Shown piece after piece: positions 44,905 through 54,451 of a DNA stretch of 64,000 nucleotides. The notes beneath the pieces are model-generated. The model made no database searches. It was not told where the DNA came from and worked only from the letters and a program-made list of their open reading frames with translations. The stretch covers positions 62,001-126,000 of the forward strand of contig JAUMWB010000002.1 of the NCBI GenBank assembly GCA_030529845.1, read 5' to 3'. Origin of the DNA: Rothia sp. (in: high G+C Gram-positive bacteria). GTDB lineage: Bacteria; Actinomycetota; Actinomycetes; Actinomycetales; Micrococcaceae. The translations under genes and the position numbers were made by a program. Numbering within the stretch: position 1 is the stretch's first letter; each line of letters begins with the position of its first letter.

Positions 44905-44958
44905 TGTTAGATGGGCAGGGGAGGTTGGCAGCTCCATAGTGTAGACTGGTTGGGTTGC

Positions 44959-45031
44959 GCCCTCGTAGCTCAGGGGATAGAGCACCGCTCTCCTAAAGCG
45001 GGTGTCGGACGTTCGAATCGTCTCGGGGGCA
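44959..45031 (+). tRNA. tRNA-Arg (anticodon CCU)
   Basis: A complete cloverleaf. The acceptor arms are GCCCTCG and CGGGGGC, followed by discriminator A. The D arm is GCTC/GAGC and the anticodon stem is CCGCT/AGCGG with loop CTCCTAA. The T arm has TTCGAAT in its loop. The anticodon CCU reads AGG. No CCA is encoded. A strong terminator hairpin starts 2 bases later. Confidence 0.95.
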
Positions 45032-45032
45032 C

Positions 45033-45085
45033 AAAAAGTGAGGGTATGCCATACTGCGCGGAGCGCTGGCATACCCTCACTTTTT
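45033..45085 (+). terminator. Terminator of tRNA-Arg
   Basis: Perfect 19-bp stem (45033-45051 with 45067-45085) with an A-run and T-run at its base. Confidence 0.92.
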
Positions 45086-45200
45086 TGTGCCCGGCGTTAA
45101 AAATACGGCCCCCAGGCCGGATTTAGCCAGTTTTAGAATTTGCTGTGCCGATGCCATACTACGCGGGGCGCTGGCATACCCTCACTTTTTTGTGCCCGGC
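45046..45200. repeat. Duplicated 50-bp terminator half after tRNA-Arg
   Basis: Copy 1 at 45046-45095 and copy 2 at 45151-45200 differ at two positions. Copy 2 lacks the left arm, so it cannot form the long hairpin. Confidence 0.88.
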
Positions 45201-45208
45201 TGGGGAGT

Positions 45209-45451
45209 TTAGGCTCGGGGGTTTTTCTTTTTGCGGTAGAGCACTCGTGATGCGATAAGGCCCAGCACGATTCCGATGCCGCCGGTGATGGAGACCCACA
45301 TGGCGGCGTGCCCAGCGAAGAGGGCGATAAGAAGTCCGGCGATGATACCGGGTACAGCTCCGGCTACCATGCCGATGGCCATGTAGGTGAATTCTTGGTC
45401 AGAGGACCCTGCGGGGCTTTCGAATTGGGGGCTGTTTAACTTCTGCGACAT
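45209..45451 (-). CDS. Small two-helix membrane protein
   Basis: An 80-residue protein with a hydrophilic N-terminus (MSQKLNSPQFESPAGSSDQE), two hydrophobic helices (MAIGMVAGAVPGIIAGLLIA and MWVSITGGIGIVLGLIASRV) and a basic tail. Function unknown. The ATG at 45451 gives a sensible start; the frame continues upstream through sequence with no sign of coding. Located between the tRNA terminator repeats and the NlpC/P60 gene. Confidence 0.6.
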   Translation of the reverse strand: MSQKLNSPQFESPAGSSDQEFTYMAIGMVAGAVPGIIAGLLIALFAGHAAMWVSITGGIGIVLGLIASRVLYRKKKNPRA

Positions 45452-45684
45452 AGTTTCAATCCTAGCGGTGCCGTCTGTCGGAGTCGAAAAGTGGGTATAA
45501 AAATGCGCCCCAGCTGGTCGTCTGGTGCGCATGCGCAAACGTATGTTTGCGGGGGGATCCATACCGTGTGATGTGTGGTAGGAATTCTTTGGTTTAGCTC
45601 TTCAGCAGGATCTTGACCAGCTGCTGAGGAGTGTCACTGGCTGGGGCAGTTGTTTTGCGGCTACCCCAAGCCTAGTGGGAAGTC

Positions 45685-46305
45685 TTAGATGCCAGCGGTG
45701 TAGTAACCGTCAACGGGCATGAAGCCGCCACCGTCAACAGCGGTCAGCATGGTGCCCTGTGCGGGGTTGAGAGCTGAGATCATCTGGCCGTCACCGACGT
45801 AGATACCTACGTGTGCGTAACCGTTGGTGAAGACGATGTCACCGGGCTGGGGGTTTGAGGTGGGGGTCAGCTCGGTTGCCATGGTGTAGGTGTAGGCGGT
45901 CAGGTTGATGCCTGCCTGTGCGTAGACGTAGGAGACGAAGCCTGAGCAGTCCCAAGCCTTGTAGGTCTTGCCGCCCCAAACGTAGGAGCCGCCGATGCCG
46001 TCGTAGGCAGCTGCCAGGACGGTTTCGCGAGCGGTTGACAGGTCAACGTTGCTGGAAACCTCAGCGGTGGTGCTTGCCTGGGGGGCGACGGTTGAGGTGG
46101 TCTCAACTGCGGTGTTTTCAACGGTGGTAGCTTCGTAGCCCCAGGTGTTGTAGTTGTAAGAGTGTGAAGCCAGTGCAGGTGCTGAGTGAGCGGGTGCTGA
46201 AACTTCAGCTACTGCGAAAGCGTTTGCGGGTGCAACGGTTGCGGCGAGCATAGCGCCTGATGCTGCAACGATACCTGCGGTACGTACGATGGTTGACTTA
46301 GCCAT
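45685..46305 (-). CDS. Secreted NlpC/P60 peptidoglycan hydrolase
   Basis: A 206-residue exported wall hydrolase of the C40 peptidase family. The signal peptide (about 1-30, cleavage near ANAFA) is followed by a low-complexity Thr/Val/Ser linker and the NlpC/P60 domain from about residue 92. Visible there are GGSYVWGGKTYKAWDCSGFV with the catalytic Cys, the His in GYAHVGIYVGDG, and a closing Asn-containing segment. GGAGG lies 8 bases before the ATG at 46305, which decides the start. A c-di-AMP riboswitch sits in the leader, as is common for wall hydrolase genes of actinobacteria. Confidence 0.93.
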   Translation of the reverse strand: MAKSTIVRTAGIVAASGAMLAATVAPANAFAVAEVSAPAHSAPALASHSYNYNTWGYEATTVENTAVETTSTVAPQASTTAEVSSNVDLSTARETVLAAAYDGIGGSYVWGGKTYKAWDCSGFVSYVYAQAGINLTAYTYTMATELTPTSNPQPGDIVFTNGYAHVGIYVGDGQMISALNPAQGTMLTAVDGGGFMPVDGYYTAGI

Positions 46306-46316
46306 TTTGTTTTCCT

Positions 46317-46440
46317 CCATTGCCGAACGAGGTGAGCTGTCGGGTTCGAGCATGAAGTTCGCTCGGCCGCAGAGTGTGCGACTTAACCCCTAGGGTTCTC
46401 GGTGGAGAGCCCGAAAAGTGGGTCCCCCGCTTCTGCCGTA
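46317..46440 (-). ncRNA. ydaO-yuaA cyclic-di-AMP riboswitch
   Basis: On the minus strand the leader carries the family's conserved blocks in order: GCGGGGGACCCA, then GGGGTTAAGTCGC, then CGAACCCGACAGCTCACCTCG, followed directly by the GGAGG ribosome site of the NlpC/P60 gene. It is an OFF-type control in known cases: c-di-AMP lowers hydrolase expression. Confidence 0.9.
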
Positions 46441-46890
46441 ATGTATTTTGTTTTGTTGTCCTGTGAACAGTGGCAGAACTAGGCGGTGCTGTTCGTAGGG
46501 TGCTAATCCGACCAGTGATGAGCACGAAATAGAACATTACACAGCCTCAACCGATTTGTCACGCTTTGGTTACGATTTCGAGGAAGCACCCCCCAAGGTG
46601 CAAAGTAGGGTGATTGCTTTTTTGGCATTCAGGACGCGTCCAGCTGGGGCTTATGAGGCACATATAGTTCGCTTTGACAAGGCGAAATAAAAAGAAATCC
46701 CAGCACTTTATCAGCGCCTTCGCCTACCCCTTCTATCAGGTTTTTAACAGCTTTAATTTAACTGAGAAGCCGACCACTTAAGGTTTTTAGGGGTGCCAAC
46801 ACTGCAATTTCAGGCCCCGCCAAGCACCTACCAGCCCCGTTTTAGCAAGACCAGCAGCCCGCAGGCACCCCCAAAACATAACGATTTGAT
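46441..46890. other. Intergenic region upstream of the c-di-AMP riboswitch
   Basis: No gene found. It should hold the hydrolase promoter; on the minus strand TGACAA and TAATGT with 16-bp spacing near 46532-46560 are one possible pair. The part from 46660 to 46890 is A+T-rich and without clear structure. Confidence 0.4.
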
Positions 46891-46932
46891 AACAAAAAAG
46901 GAGCCTACCACCAAGCAAGCTCCCTTTTTGTT
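46891..46932 (-). terminator. Terminator after the DtxR-family gene
   Basis: 14-bp stem with one mismatch (46891-46904 with 46919-46932) with A and T runs, 10 bases past the stop codon. Confidence 0.88.
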
Positions 46933-46941
46933 ACCAAACTG

Positions 46942-47634
46942 TTATCTTTTGACGATAATTGCTTCTGCAACCTCAGCACTGAGCGTCAGCGATTCTTCCT
47001 CACCGTCAGCATGAACCAGAACCGAGCCGTCCTTATTACCCAGAATTGAGACGGTGGCCCCGTAGACAATTCCGGCATCTCCCAGACGCTTCAGCAGTTG
47101 CACGTCGGTCTGAATGAACTCGGGCAGGCGAGAAACAGTAAAGCGGTCGTTCTCAGAGGAGTCACGGCCAGCAATCGACATGGTGACGGTGCGTCCGTCA
47201 TTCTCTTCGCTCTCAGCACCCAGCTCTTCCAGGCCAGGAATCGCATTGCCGTAGGGCGAGAACTTAGGTTCGTTGAGCAACTCTAGCAGGCGGCGCTCGA
47301 CGCGCTCACTCATTACATGCTCCCAGCGGCAGGCTTCCTCGTGGATGTATTCCAGATCAAGACCAATAACGTCTGCCAGCAGGCGCTCTGCCAGGCGGTG
47401 CTTACGCATCACCTCTACCGCTTTCTGACGACCATCGTCGGTCAGTTGCAAAGAACGATCACTAGCGACGGTTAGCAGGCCGTGACGCTCCATACGGGCG
47501 ACGGTCTGAGAAACGGTGGGGCCGGAGTGTTCCAGGCGCTCTGCGATACGGGCACGCATGGGAGTAATGCCCTCTTCCTCAAGCTCCAGCACGGTACGCA
47601 GATACATTTCGGTCGTATCGATGAGGTCAGTCAT
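46942..47634 (-). CDS. DtxR/IdeR-family metal-dependent repressor
   Basis: A 230-residue iron- or manganese-responsive regulator. Residues 1-70 are a winged helix (LIDTTEMYLRTVLELEEEGI, then GPTVSQTVARMERHGLLTV). The metal-binding and dimerisation domain follows, with HRLAERLLADVIGL and the ligand cluster EEACRWEHVMSERVE, then a C-terminal SH3-like domain as in DtxR and IdeR. A site resembling its operator lies between dps and the VIT gene at 29747-29765. It could also control siderophore genes in this genome. Iron rather than manganese is suggested by the length and the C-terminal domain. Confidence 0.9.
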   Translation of the reverse strand: MTDLIDTTEMYLRTVLELEEEGITPMRARIAERLEHSGPTVSQTVARMERHGLLTVASDRSLQLTDDGRQKAVEVMRKHRLAERLLADVIGLDLEYIHEEACRWEHVMSERVERRLLELLNEPKFSPYGNAIPGLEELGAESEENDGRTVTMSIAGRDSSENDRFTVSRLPEFIQTDVQLLKRLGDAGIVYGATVSILGNKDGSVLVHADGEEESLTLSAEVAEAIIVKR

Positions 47635-49127
<1,493 letters not shown>

Positions 49128-49145
49128 GCTCAGCTACACAGAGAT

Positions 49146-49204
49146 AAGGACGCCGCTCCCCCGCTCTCCTGCCCGGTGGCAGGAAAGCGGGAGGCGGCGT
49201 CCTT
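49146..49204. terminator. Bidirectional terminator after serC
   Basis: A long, slightly imperfect inverted repeat covering 49146-49204 with outer 11-bp arms (AAGGACGCCGC and GCGGCGTCCTT). It lies between convergent serC and the MFS gene. Confidence 0.85.
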
Positions 49205-49216
49205 GTCGTAGGTGCC

Positions 49217-50587
49217 TTAGCGGGGCTCTTGCAGGTCGATGGCCGCTGTGACCGGAGGCGGTTCCTCTTCGGGGGTTTCAGCTTCTTCGCTACGGGGGCG
49301 GAGCACCAGGCGGGTGCGGGCTTGGCGGTCGTAGTGAAGGTGCAGGTGCTTGTATTTCATTACCCAGATTAGGCCGATTAGGGCGGCGATAAAGCCGGAA
49401 GCAGAAGCGACACCGAGCCCCCACCGGGCTCCCCAGAGGTCATTGACCAGACCGACCAGGGGCGAGCCAATGGGAGTACCCCCGATGAAAACCGCCATGT
49501 ACACGCTCATGACCCGCCCCCGCATGGCGGGCTCGGTGGTGACCTGTACGTAGGCGTTAGCCGAGGTAATAATGGTGAGCGCCATGAGCCCCAGGGGAAC
49601 CAGAGCCAGGCCAAAGAGCCAGAGGTTAGGGGCCAGCGCCGCCAGCAAGGTTGCAACCCCGAATCCAAAGCAGGAGGCGAACATAAAGCGCATGCGAGGG
49701 GTATCCCGGCGGGCTGCCAGCAGGGTGCCGGTCACCGACCCAATCGCCACCACAGAGTTCAGCAGGCCAAACTCACCTGCCCCCTGACCGAATTCGGTGG
49801 TAGCCATAGCCGCAATATTGAGAGCGGTATTCAGGCCGAAGGTACCAATGAGGAAGGCTGCAACCATCACCACGATAATGTCGGGGCGGTGTTTGAGGTA
49901 GGCTAGGCCGTCCCGGACCCGGTTGTGAGCGGCAGACGAGCGCGGCAACTGCCGTAGCTCGCTGTCACGGATAGCGAGGATTGCCAGAATCATGGCTATA
50001 AAGGTCACCGTGTTGAGCAGGAAAACCGGCCCTGTGCCTATGACCACCACCAGTAGGCCGGCGACCGCTGGGCCAATCATGCGCGCAACATTAAACGACA
50101 TTGAATTCAGCGCAACGGCGTTGGGCAGGTCCTGATCAGAGACCAGTTCCGAGACGAAAGTGGACCGCACAGGGGCGTCCAGGGCAGATACGGCACCAAG
50201 GGCGAGGGCAAAGAGGTAAACATGCCAGAGGGCAACCTGCCCCGATAGGACGAGAAGCCCCAGCCCGAGAGCCAGTAGGCCCATGGTGCTCTGGGTCCAT
50301 AGGAGAATTTTTCGCCGATCGCCCCTATCGGCAAGCGCACCCGCGTAGGGGGCTAGGAAGAGGGGCGGGGCAAATTGCAGGGCAATCACGATGCCCATTT
50401 GGGTGGAGTCGTGGCTTGAGAGGTCATTGAAGACCAGCCAGTCCTGGGCAGTGCGTTGCATCCAGGTGCCGATGTTAGAGACCAGCGCCCCGATAAACCA
50501 GATACGGTAGTTAAAAATCCACAGGGAGCGGAAGGTTTTATTCCGCTTAGTTACTGGTTGGGGTTCTGGTCTCTGGGTAGCTGTCAT
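49217..50587 (-). CDS. MFS transporter (MFS_3 / EntS-like exporter group)
   Basis: A 456-residue membrane protein with about 10-12 helices. The MFS_3 marks are ALRNIW-type opening RSLWIFNYRIWFIGALVSNIG, WMQRTAQDWLV, the loop YAGALADRGDRRKILL, and the later PAMRGRVMSVYM. Group members include the enterobactin exporter EntS and macrolide exporters; substrate here is unknown. A siderophore role is possible given the isochorismate synthase at 56.3 kb (inference). It overlaps the DUF3027 gene by four bases (ATGA), so the two are co-translated. The C-terminal tail is acidic. Confidence 0.85.
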   Translation of the reverse strand: MTATQRPEPQPVTKRNKTFRSLWIFNYRIWFIGALVSNIGTWMQRTAQDWLVFNDLSSHDSTQMGIVIALQFAPPLFLAPYAGALADRGDRRKILLWTQSTMGLLALGLGLLVLSGQVALWHVYLFALALGAVSALDAPVRSTFVSELVSDQDLPNAVALNSMSFNVARMIGPAVAGLLVVVIGTGPVFLLNTVTFIAMILAILAIRDSELRQLPRSSAAHNRVRDGLAYLKHRPDIIVVMVAAFLIGTFGLNTALNIAAMATTEFGQGAGEFGLLNSVVAIGSVTGTLLAARRDTPRMRFMFASCFGFGVATLLAALAPNLWLFGLALVPLGLMALTIITSANAYVQVTTEPAMRGRVMSVYMAVFIGGTPIGSPLVGLVNDLWGARWGLGVASASGFIAALIGLIWVMKYKHLHLHYDRQARTRLVLRPRSEEAETPEEEPPPVTAAIDLQEPR

Positions 50588-51144
50588 TCAGCGCTGGCAC
50601 CTACCTGAGCTTCTTCGGTGAAGTCGGTATCGTCCTCGCTCTCTGAGGCGCTGTCACCGTAGTCCGCATCGTCATGGTCGTACTCTTCTTCCTCCCGGTC
50701 TTCGGGCAGGAGACGGTCAGCCCAGGGAACCCAGGCCGGGGCCAGTAGGGCGTCGTCGCCGGGGAGCAGGCCAATCTCACAGACGGTTGCTACCTTTGAG
50801 CGGGGGGCACGCGAGAGGGTGGCGAACCAGAACCAGCCGCGGTAGCCGGGAAGGGTACATTCAAAAAGGTGGGTGGTGAGGCGTTCTTCTTCACCGCGCA
50901 GGTGGTGGACGGGGCCGATAGCGTTTTCTGGGGCGATGTCGGCTAGGCCTGCGAGGGCTACGTCTTTAGCTGCGGCAAGGACGGCGTCGACCTTGCTGGT
51001 ACGACGACGGCGAGTGGGTTCGCCCAGAGTTGGTTCAGGGGCGGACGCCGGTGCCTGCTCAGCGGCTTCGGGGCCGGGCTGCTCGTAGCTTTCTGCGCTC
51101 GAAGCGCCGGGGGCTGTTAGCTCGTCTTTTACCTCTTCAGTCAT
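50584..51144 (-). CDS. DUF3027 family protein
   Basis: A 186-residue actinobacterial protein. After an acidic Pro/Ala/Glu N-terminus and an RRRR stretch, residues about 48-155 carry the DUF3027 pattern: DAVLAAAKDVALAGLADIA, HFECTLPGYRGWFWF-like (here LFECTLPGYRGWFWFATL), then LLPGDDALLAPAWVPWADRL. It ends in a strongly acidic tail. Function unknown. The short overlap with the MFS exporter gene suggests the two work in one process or are simply co-regulated. Confidence 0.88.
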   Translation of the reverse strand: MTEEVKDELTAPGASSAESYEQPGPEAAEQAPASAPEPTLGEPTRRRRTSKVDAVLAAAKDVALAGLADIAPENAIGPVHHLRGEEERLTTHLFECTLPGYRGWFWFATLSRAPRSKVATVCEIGLLPGDDALLAPAWVPWADRLLPEDREEEEYDHDDADYGDSASESEDDTDFTEEAQVGASAE

Positions 51145-51250
51145 ACTCCTATTAAAGCAGGCCGGCAGAGGCTGTGGCCGCTGCTCTTCCTCGCGGCGTA
51201 ATACCCGTGCTTCTTTAGGCAGCTATAGCGGGCCTTGATAGCTTAGAGAT

Positions 51251-51496
51251 ATGTCTTCTGAACACACTGAAATTCCTGAGCTACCCTACGGCGGTGCTAT
51301 CCGGGCGCTGGGGCTTGCCGCCGGCGTCCTGATGCTGGTGGGCACCCTCTCCGGTGTCACTATGCTGTTGCTGAAGTGGGCTACCGGAGCTGCTCCCGAG
51401 ATCTTGAGCATTACGCCGCTACTGACTCTACCGCTAGCTTTTTTGGCCTTGTTAGGAGCCCTGTTTCTCACTCTGCTTCGCCGCCGAGCTAGCTAG
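51251..51496 (+). CDS. Small two-helix membrane protein
   Basis: An 81-residue protein of unknown function: a short hydrophilic N-terminus, two hydrophobic helices (ALGLAAGVLMLVGTLSGVTM and LLTLPLAFLALLGALFLTL) and a basic C-terminal RRRAS. It is divergent from the DUF3027 gene and upstream of the two-component genes. Such two-helix proteins are common next to DUF3027 in related genomes, but I cannot confirm that here. Confidence 0.6.
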   Translation: MSSEHTEIPELPYGGAIRALGLAAGVLMLVGTLSGVTMLLLKWATGAAPEILSITPLLTLPLAFLALLGALFLTLLRRRAS

Positions 51497-51574
51497 AGAC
51501 TGGGCTCTGCCCTTTTGCTCACGGCGTACTTACCGCATTTTCCCAGCAGGGCTAAGGCAAACTCAGCAGAACAT

Positions 51575-51599
51575 ACAGCTGCACACAGCTAGTGCACAG
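51575..51599 (+). promoter_or_regulatory. PhoP-like direct repeats upstream of the response regulator
   Basis: ACAGC at 51575 and 51585 and ACAG at 51596 are spaced 10-11 bp, one DNA turn, and end 24 bases before the GTG. The spacing and core resemble mycobacterial PhoP direct repeats and suggest autoregulation. Confidence 0.4.
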
Positions 51600-51622
51600 G
51601 TAGTAAGCGCACAATTAAAAGC

Positions 51623-52333
51623 GTGAATACCAAAGAACCTGAAGCAAAACTGCTGGTCGTCGACGACGAACCCAACATTCTAGAGCTCCTCGCAACCTCC
51701 CTGCGTTTTGCGGGCTTTGAGGTTGTCACCGCAGCCAACGGCCGTGAAGCCCTTGAGAAAGCTGAAACCGAGTCACCCGACCTGGCTGTACTCGATGTCA
51801 TGCTGCCCGATATGGACGGCTTCACCGTCACCCGCAAGCTGCGTAGCTCCGGCCGCCTCTTCCCCGTCCTCTTCCTCACTGCTAAGGACGACACCGAAGA
51901 CAAGGTCACCGGCCTAACCGTCGGCGGCGATGACTACGTCACCAAGCCCTTCAGCCTCGATGAAGTTGTGGCCCGCATCCGCGCCGTCCTGCGCCGCACC
52001 CAGCCCCACATCGAAGAAGATTCCCGCCTGCGCGTAGATGACCTGGTGCTGGACGACGACGCCCACGAAGTCTTCCGCGGCGACCGCGAAATCGACCTCT
52101 CCCCCACGGAGTTCAAGCTCCTGCGTTACCTGATGCTCAATCCCAACCGTGTGCTCTCCAAGGCCCAGATTCTGGATCACGTATGGGAATACGACTTCAA
52201 CGGCGACGCCTCTATCGTGGAGTCCTACATCTCCTACCTACGTCGCAAGATTGATAACGACCAGAACCTACCCCCGCTGATTCATACCAAGCGCGGCGTC
52301 GGCTACTTGCTTCGTACCGCCAACAAAAACTAA
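51623..52333 (+). CDS. OmpR-family response regulator (PhoP-like)
   Basis: A 236-residue two-component regulator. The receiver domain (about 9-122) has the acidic pair Asp14-Asp15, the phosphorylation site Asp58 in LAVLDVMLPDMDGF, and Lys in DDYVTKPF. The C-terminal winged helix (about 140-234) reads SPTEFKLLRYLMLN and ILDHVWEYDFNGDASIVESY, closely like mycobacterial PhoP. The start is GTG. It lies 12 bases upstream of its sensor kinase in one operon. What it senses is unknown. Confidence 0.92.
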   Translation: MNTKEPEAKLLVVDDEPNILELLATSLRFAGFEVVTAANGREALEKAETESPDLAVLDVMLPDMDGFTVTRKLRSSGRLFPVLFLTAKDDTEDKVTGLTVGGDDYVTKPFSLDEVVARIRAVLRRTQPHIEEDSRLRVDDLVLDDDAHEVFRGDREIDLSPTEFKLLRYLMLNPNRVLSKAQILDHVWEYDFNGDASIVESYISYLRRKIDNDQNLPPLIHTKRGVGYLLRTANKN

Positions 52334-52345
52334 GGGGTTACGAGT

Positions 52346-53827
52346 TTGCGCTCTCGTCTCTCTGTGCACCGGCTGGGTTCGCTGTCCTTGCGAACCCAGC
52401 TCGTGCTTTTAACATCTATGCTGCTGGCTCTGGCCATCTCTGTGATGTCTCTGGTCGCTATTTCAGCGATTCGAGCTAAGATGATGGACCAGCTCGACGA
52501 TGAGATTAGTGCCAGCTACAGCTACCTGGTGACTGCGGTTTACGCTGATCAACAGCTATCGCAAACCCAGGGAACTTTTATTCCCTATGAAGCATATTTG
52601 CTAGACAGCGACGGGAATATCGTACGCCCGGTGGCAACTCTGGCTGATGAATCCTCCTCCCCCGTCATTTCGGGTCTCACCGCCGATAACGTCAAGCGCT
52701 ACAACAAGGCTGCCCTAACGGTGCGTTCGGCCAGCGGCCACACCGAATGGCGCCTGATCGCTTTCCCGGTTGAGGACACCAATCAGACCCTGGTCATAGC
52801 GGCCCCCCTGACCCAAATCAATCAGACGGTAGCTATCGTGGGGGGCTTGACTATGCTCTTTGGTGTGGCAACCCTCTTAGCCTCTATCGCGCTGACCTGG
52901 GTGATTGTTACCAGAGCCTTTGAGCCCCTTGCCCGTGTGGAGCAAACCGCTGCCCAGATTGCAGCCGGCGACCTCTCTCAGCGCATCGAGAATTACAGCC
53001 CCTATAACGAGATTGGGCACCTGACTACATCTTTGAATATCATGCTCTCCCATATTGAAGAGGCCTTCGATGCCCAGAAGCGGTCCGAGGTGAAGATGCG
53101 GCGCTTCGTGGGCGACGCCTCCCATGAGCTGCGGACCCCTCTGGTCTCGATTCGGGGGTATTCGGAGCTCTATCGTATGGGTGGCCTACCCAATGACGAG
53201 GCAGTGGCTATGGCCATGAATCGCATTGAGTCAGAGTCTAAACGCATGGGCCAGCTGGTTGAAGATCTCTTGACTCTGGCTCGTCTCGACGAGCGACGGG
53301 TTGCTGAGAACGCCCGGGTAGACCTGCTCAAATTAGCTACGGACGCAGCCAATGACGCCTTTGCCTCAGCTCCCGACCGCACCATTGAGGTAGTGGGGCT
53401 TGAGGGGGCAGAAGCTCTCACTTCGCTGGTCTGGGGCGATGAGCAACGCCTGCGCCAGGTCATCGCGAACCTTATGACCAATGCCCTGCGCTATACCCCG
53501 GCAGGTTCCCCGATTGAGATTGCGGTGGGGTCAGTACCCGGCATCGATGGAACCTGGACGTCCGTGCTCCAGGTCCGCGACCATGGCCCGGGTATTCACG
53601 GTGAGGACGCCGAGCGTGTCTTCGAGCGCTTCTACCGGGCCGATACCTCACGAACTCGAGAAACAGGCGGCACCGGCCTTGGCCTGGCTATCGTCGCTGC
53701 GATTGTGGGCCAGCACGATGGAACTGTGCGGGTTGAAGAAACCGAAGGTGGCGGTGCTACCTTTACGATTCGTCTTCCGCAGTACAGCGACCGTACCGGT
53801 CCTATTCCGGTGGTTGCGGGGGAATAG
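52346..53827 (+). CDS. Sensor histidine kinase
   Basis: A 493-residue membrane kinase paired with the preceding regulator. Helix 1 (about 17-40) and helix 2 (about 160-185) bracket an extracellular sensor domain of about 120 residues, followed by HAMP. The HisKA box is FVGDASHELRTPLVSIRGY with the phosphorylated His. The ATPase has N box VIANLMTNALRY, G1 VRDHGPGI, F box VFERFYRAD and G2 GTGLGLAIV. The start is TTG with AAGGGG nine bases upstream. The class resembles PhoR, TcrY and PrrB of actinobacteria. Confidence 0.93.
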   Translation: MRSRLSVHRLGSLSLRTQLVLLTSMLLALAISVMSLVAISAIRAKMMDQLDDEISASYSYLVTAVYADQQLSQTQGTFIPYEAYLLDSDGNIVRPVATLADESSSPVISGLTADNVKRYNKAALTVRSASGHTEWRLIAFPVEDTNQTLVIAAPLTQINQTVAIVGGLTMLFGVATLLASIALTWVIVTRAFEPLARVEQTAAQIAAGDLSQRIENYSPYNEIGHLTTSLNIMLSHIEEAFDAQKRSEVKMRRFVGDASHELRTPLVSIRGYSELYRMGGLPNDEAVAMAMNRIESESKRMGQLVEDLLTLARLDERRVAENARVDLLKLATDAANDAFASAPDRTIEVVGLEGAEALTSLVWGDEQRLRQVIANLMTNALRYTPAGSPIEIAVGSVPGIDGTWTSVLQVRDHGPGIHGEDAERVFERFYRADTSRTRETGGTGLGLAIVAAIVGQHDGTVRVEETEGGGATFTIRLPQYSDRTGPIPVVAGE

Positions 53828-54001
53828 GCCTAGGGGAAGCATTATTTTGCCCCTCTGCGGTACCCGAGCGACTAGGGCAAGGTGCTGCTGTCGCACATCG
53901 CCGGTATCTACAAGACCCGGTTCAGGAACCCTGTGGATAGCCTCTTGAAGCCGTCATAGAGACGTCATCACTGCACCGTTTATCGCTTGTAACGCTGACC
54001 C
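53828..54001. other. Intergenic region after the sensor kinase
   Basis: No gene found. A short imperfect hairpin (AGGGG near 53831 with CCCCT near 53850) with a T-rich loop may end the two-component operon. The rest shows no structure. Confidence 0.4.
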
Positions 54002-54040
54002 AAACCCCGCCCCACTAGCTTCACTAGTGGGGCGGGGTTT
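54002..54040. terminator. Strong hairpin before the WXG100 gene
   Basis: Perfect 17-bp stem (54002-54018 with 54024-54040) with A and T runs at the base. It isolates the WXG100 gene from the two-component operon. Confidence 0.9.
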
Positions 54041-54160
54041 TCCACAGGTTCTCGCTTTCTTCCGCTACCAGGCCTCTCTCCCCTAGGCTCAAGGTCATCA
54101 GGCACCTCTACCTAGCGGTACCTGCCCAACCCTTAGACCTAACCTTAAAAGGAGAGCCCC

Positions 54161-54451
54161 ATGGCCCAGTTCAATGTCGATGCAGGCCTCATTGCCAGCA
54201 AATCAGCCCAGGCCCGCGCCCAGGTAGAGACCATCGTTTCGGAGGTAAATGCCCTGACCGCTTCCCTCCAGGACCTTCAAGGATCGTGGACGGGCTCTGC
54301 GTCCGCTAACTTCCAGGGCGTGCTCGCTAACTGGCGAGCTACCCAGCACCAGGTGGAAGAATCTATTGCCCAGATTAACGAGGCACTCTCACGAGCTGGT
54401 GTGAACTACTCAGAAACTGAAATGGCTAATGCCGCCATGTTTGTGGGTTAG
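54161..54451 (+). CDS. WXG100 family (ESAT-6-like) protein
   Basis: A 96-residue helical hairpin protein of the type VII secretion substrate family. The central turn is GSWTGSAS, the W-x-G motif at about residues 43-45, flanked by two amphipathic helices of about 35 residues each (Gln/Ala/Glu-rich). It has the expected length and no signal peptide. AAAGGAGAG lies 5 bases before the ATG. No ESX machinery or partner gene is nearby. The gene end overlaps the convergent RNase H gene by four bases. Confidence 0.92.
   Translation: MAQFNVDAGLIASKSAQARAQVETIVSEVNALTASLQDLQGSWTGSASANFQGVLANWRATQHQVEESIAQINEALSRAGVNYSETEMANAAMFVG

Noticed and set aside
44854-45072. Leftward open frame across the tRNA gene with a plausible-looking peptide
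   Set aside because: It is the antisense of tRNA-Arg and its terminator; such frames are recurrent false genes at tRNA loci.
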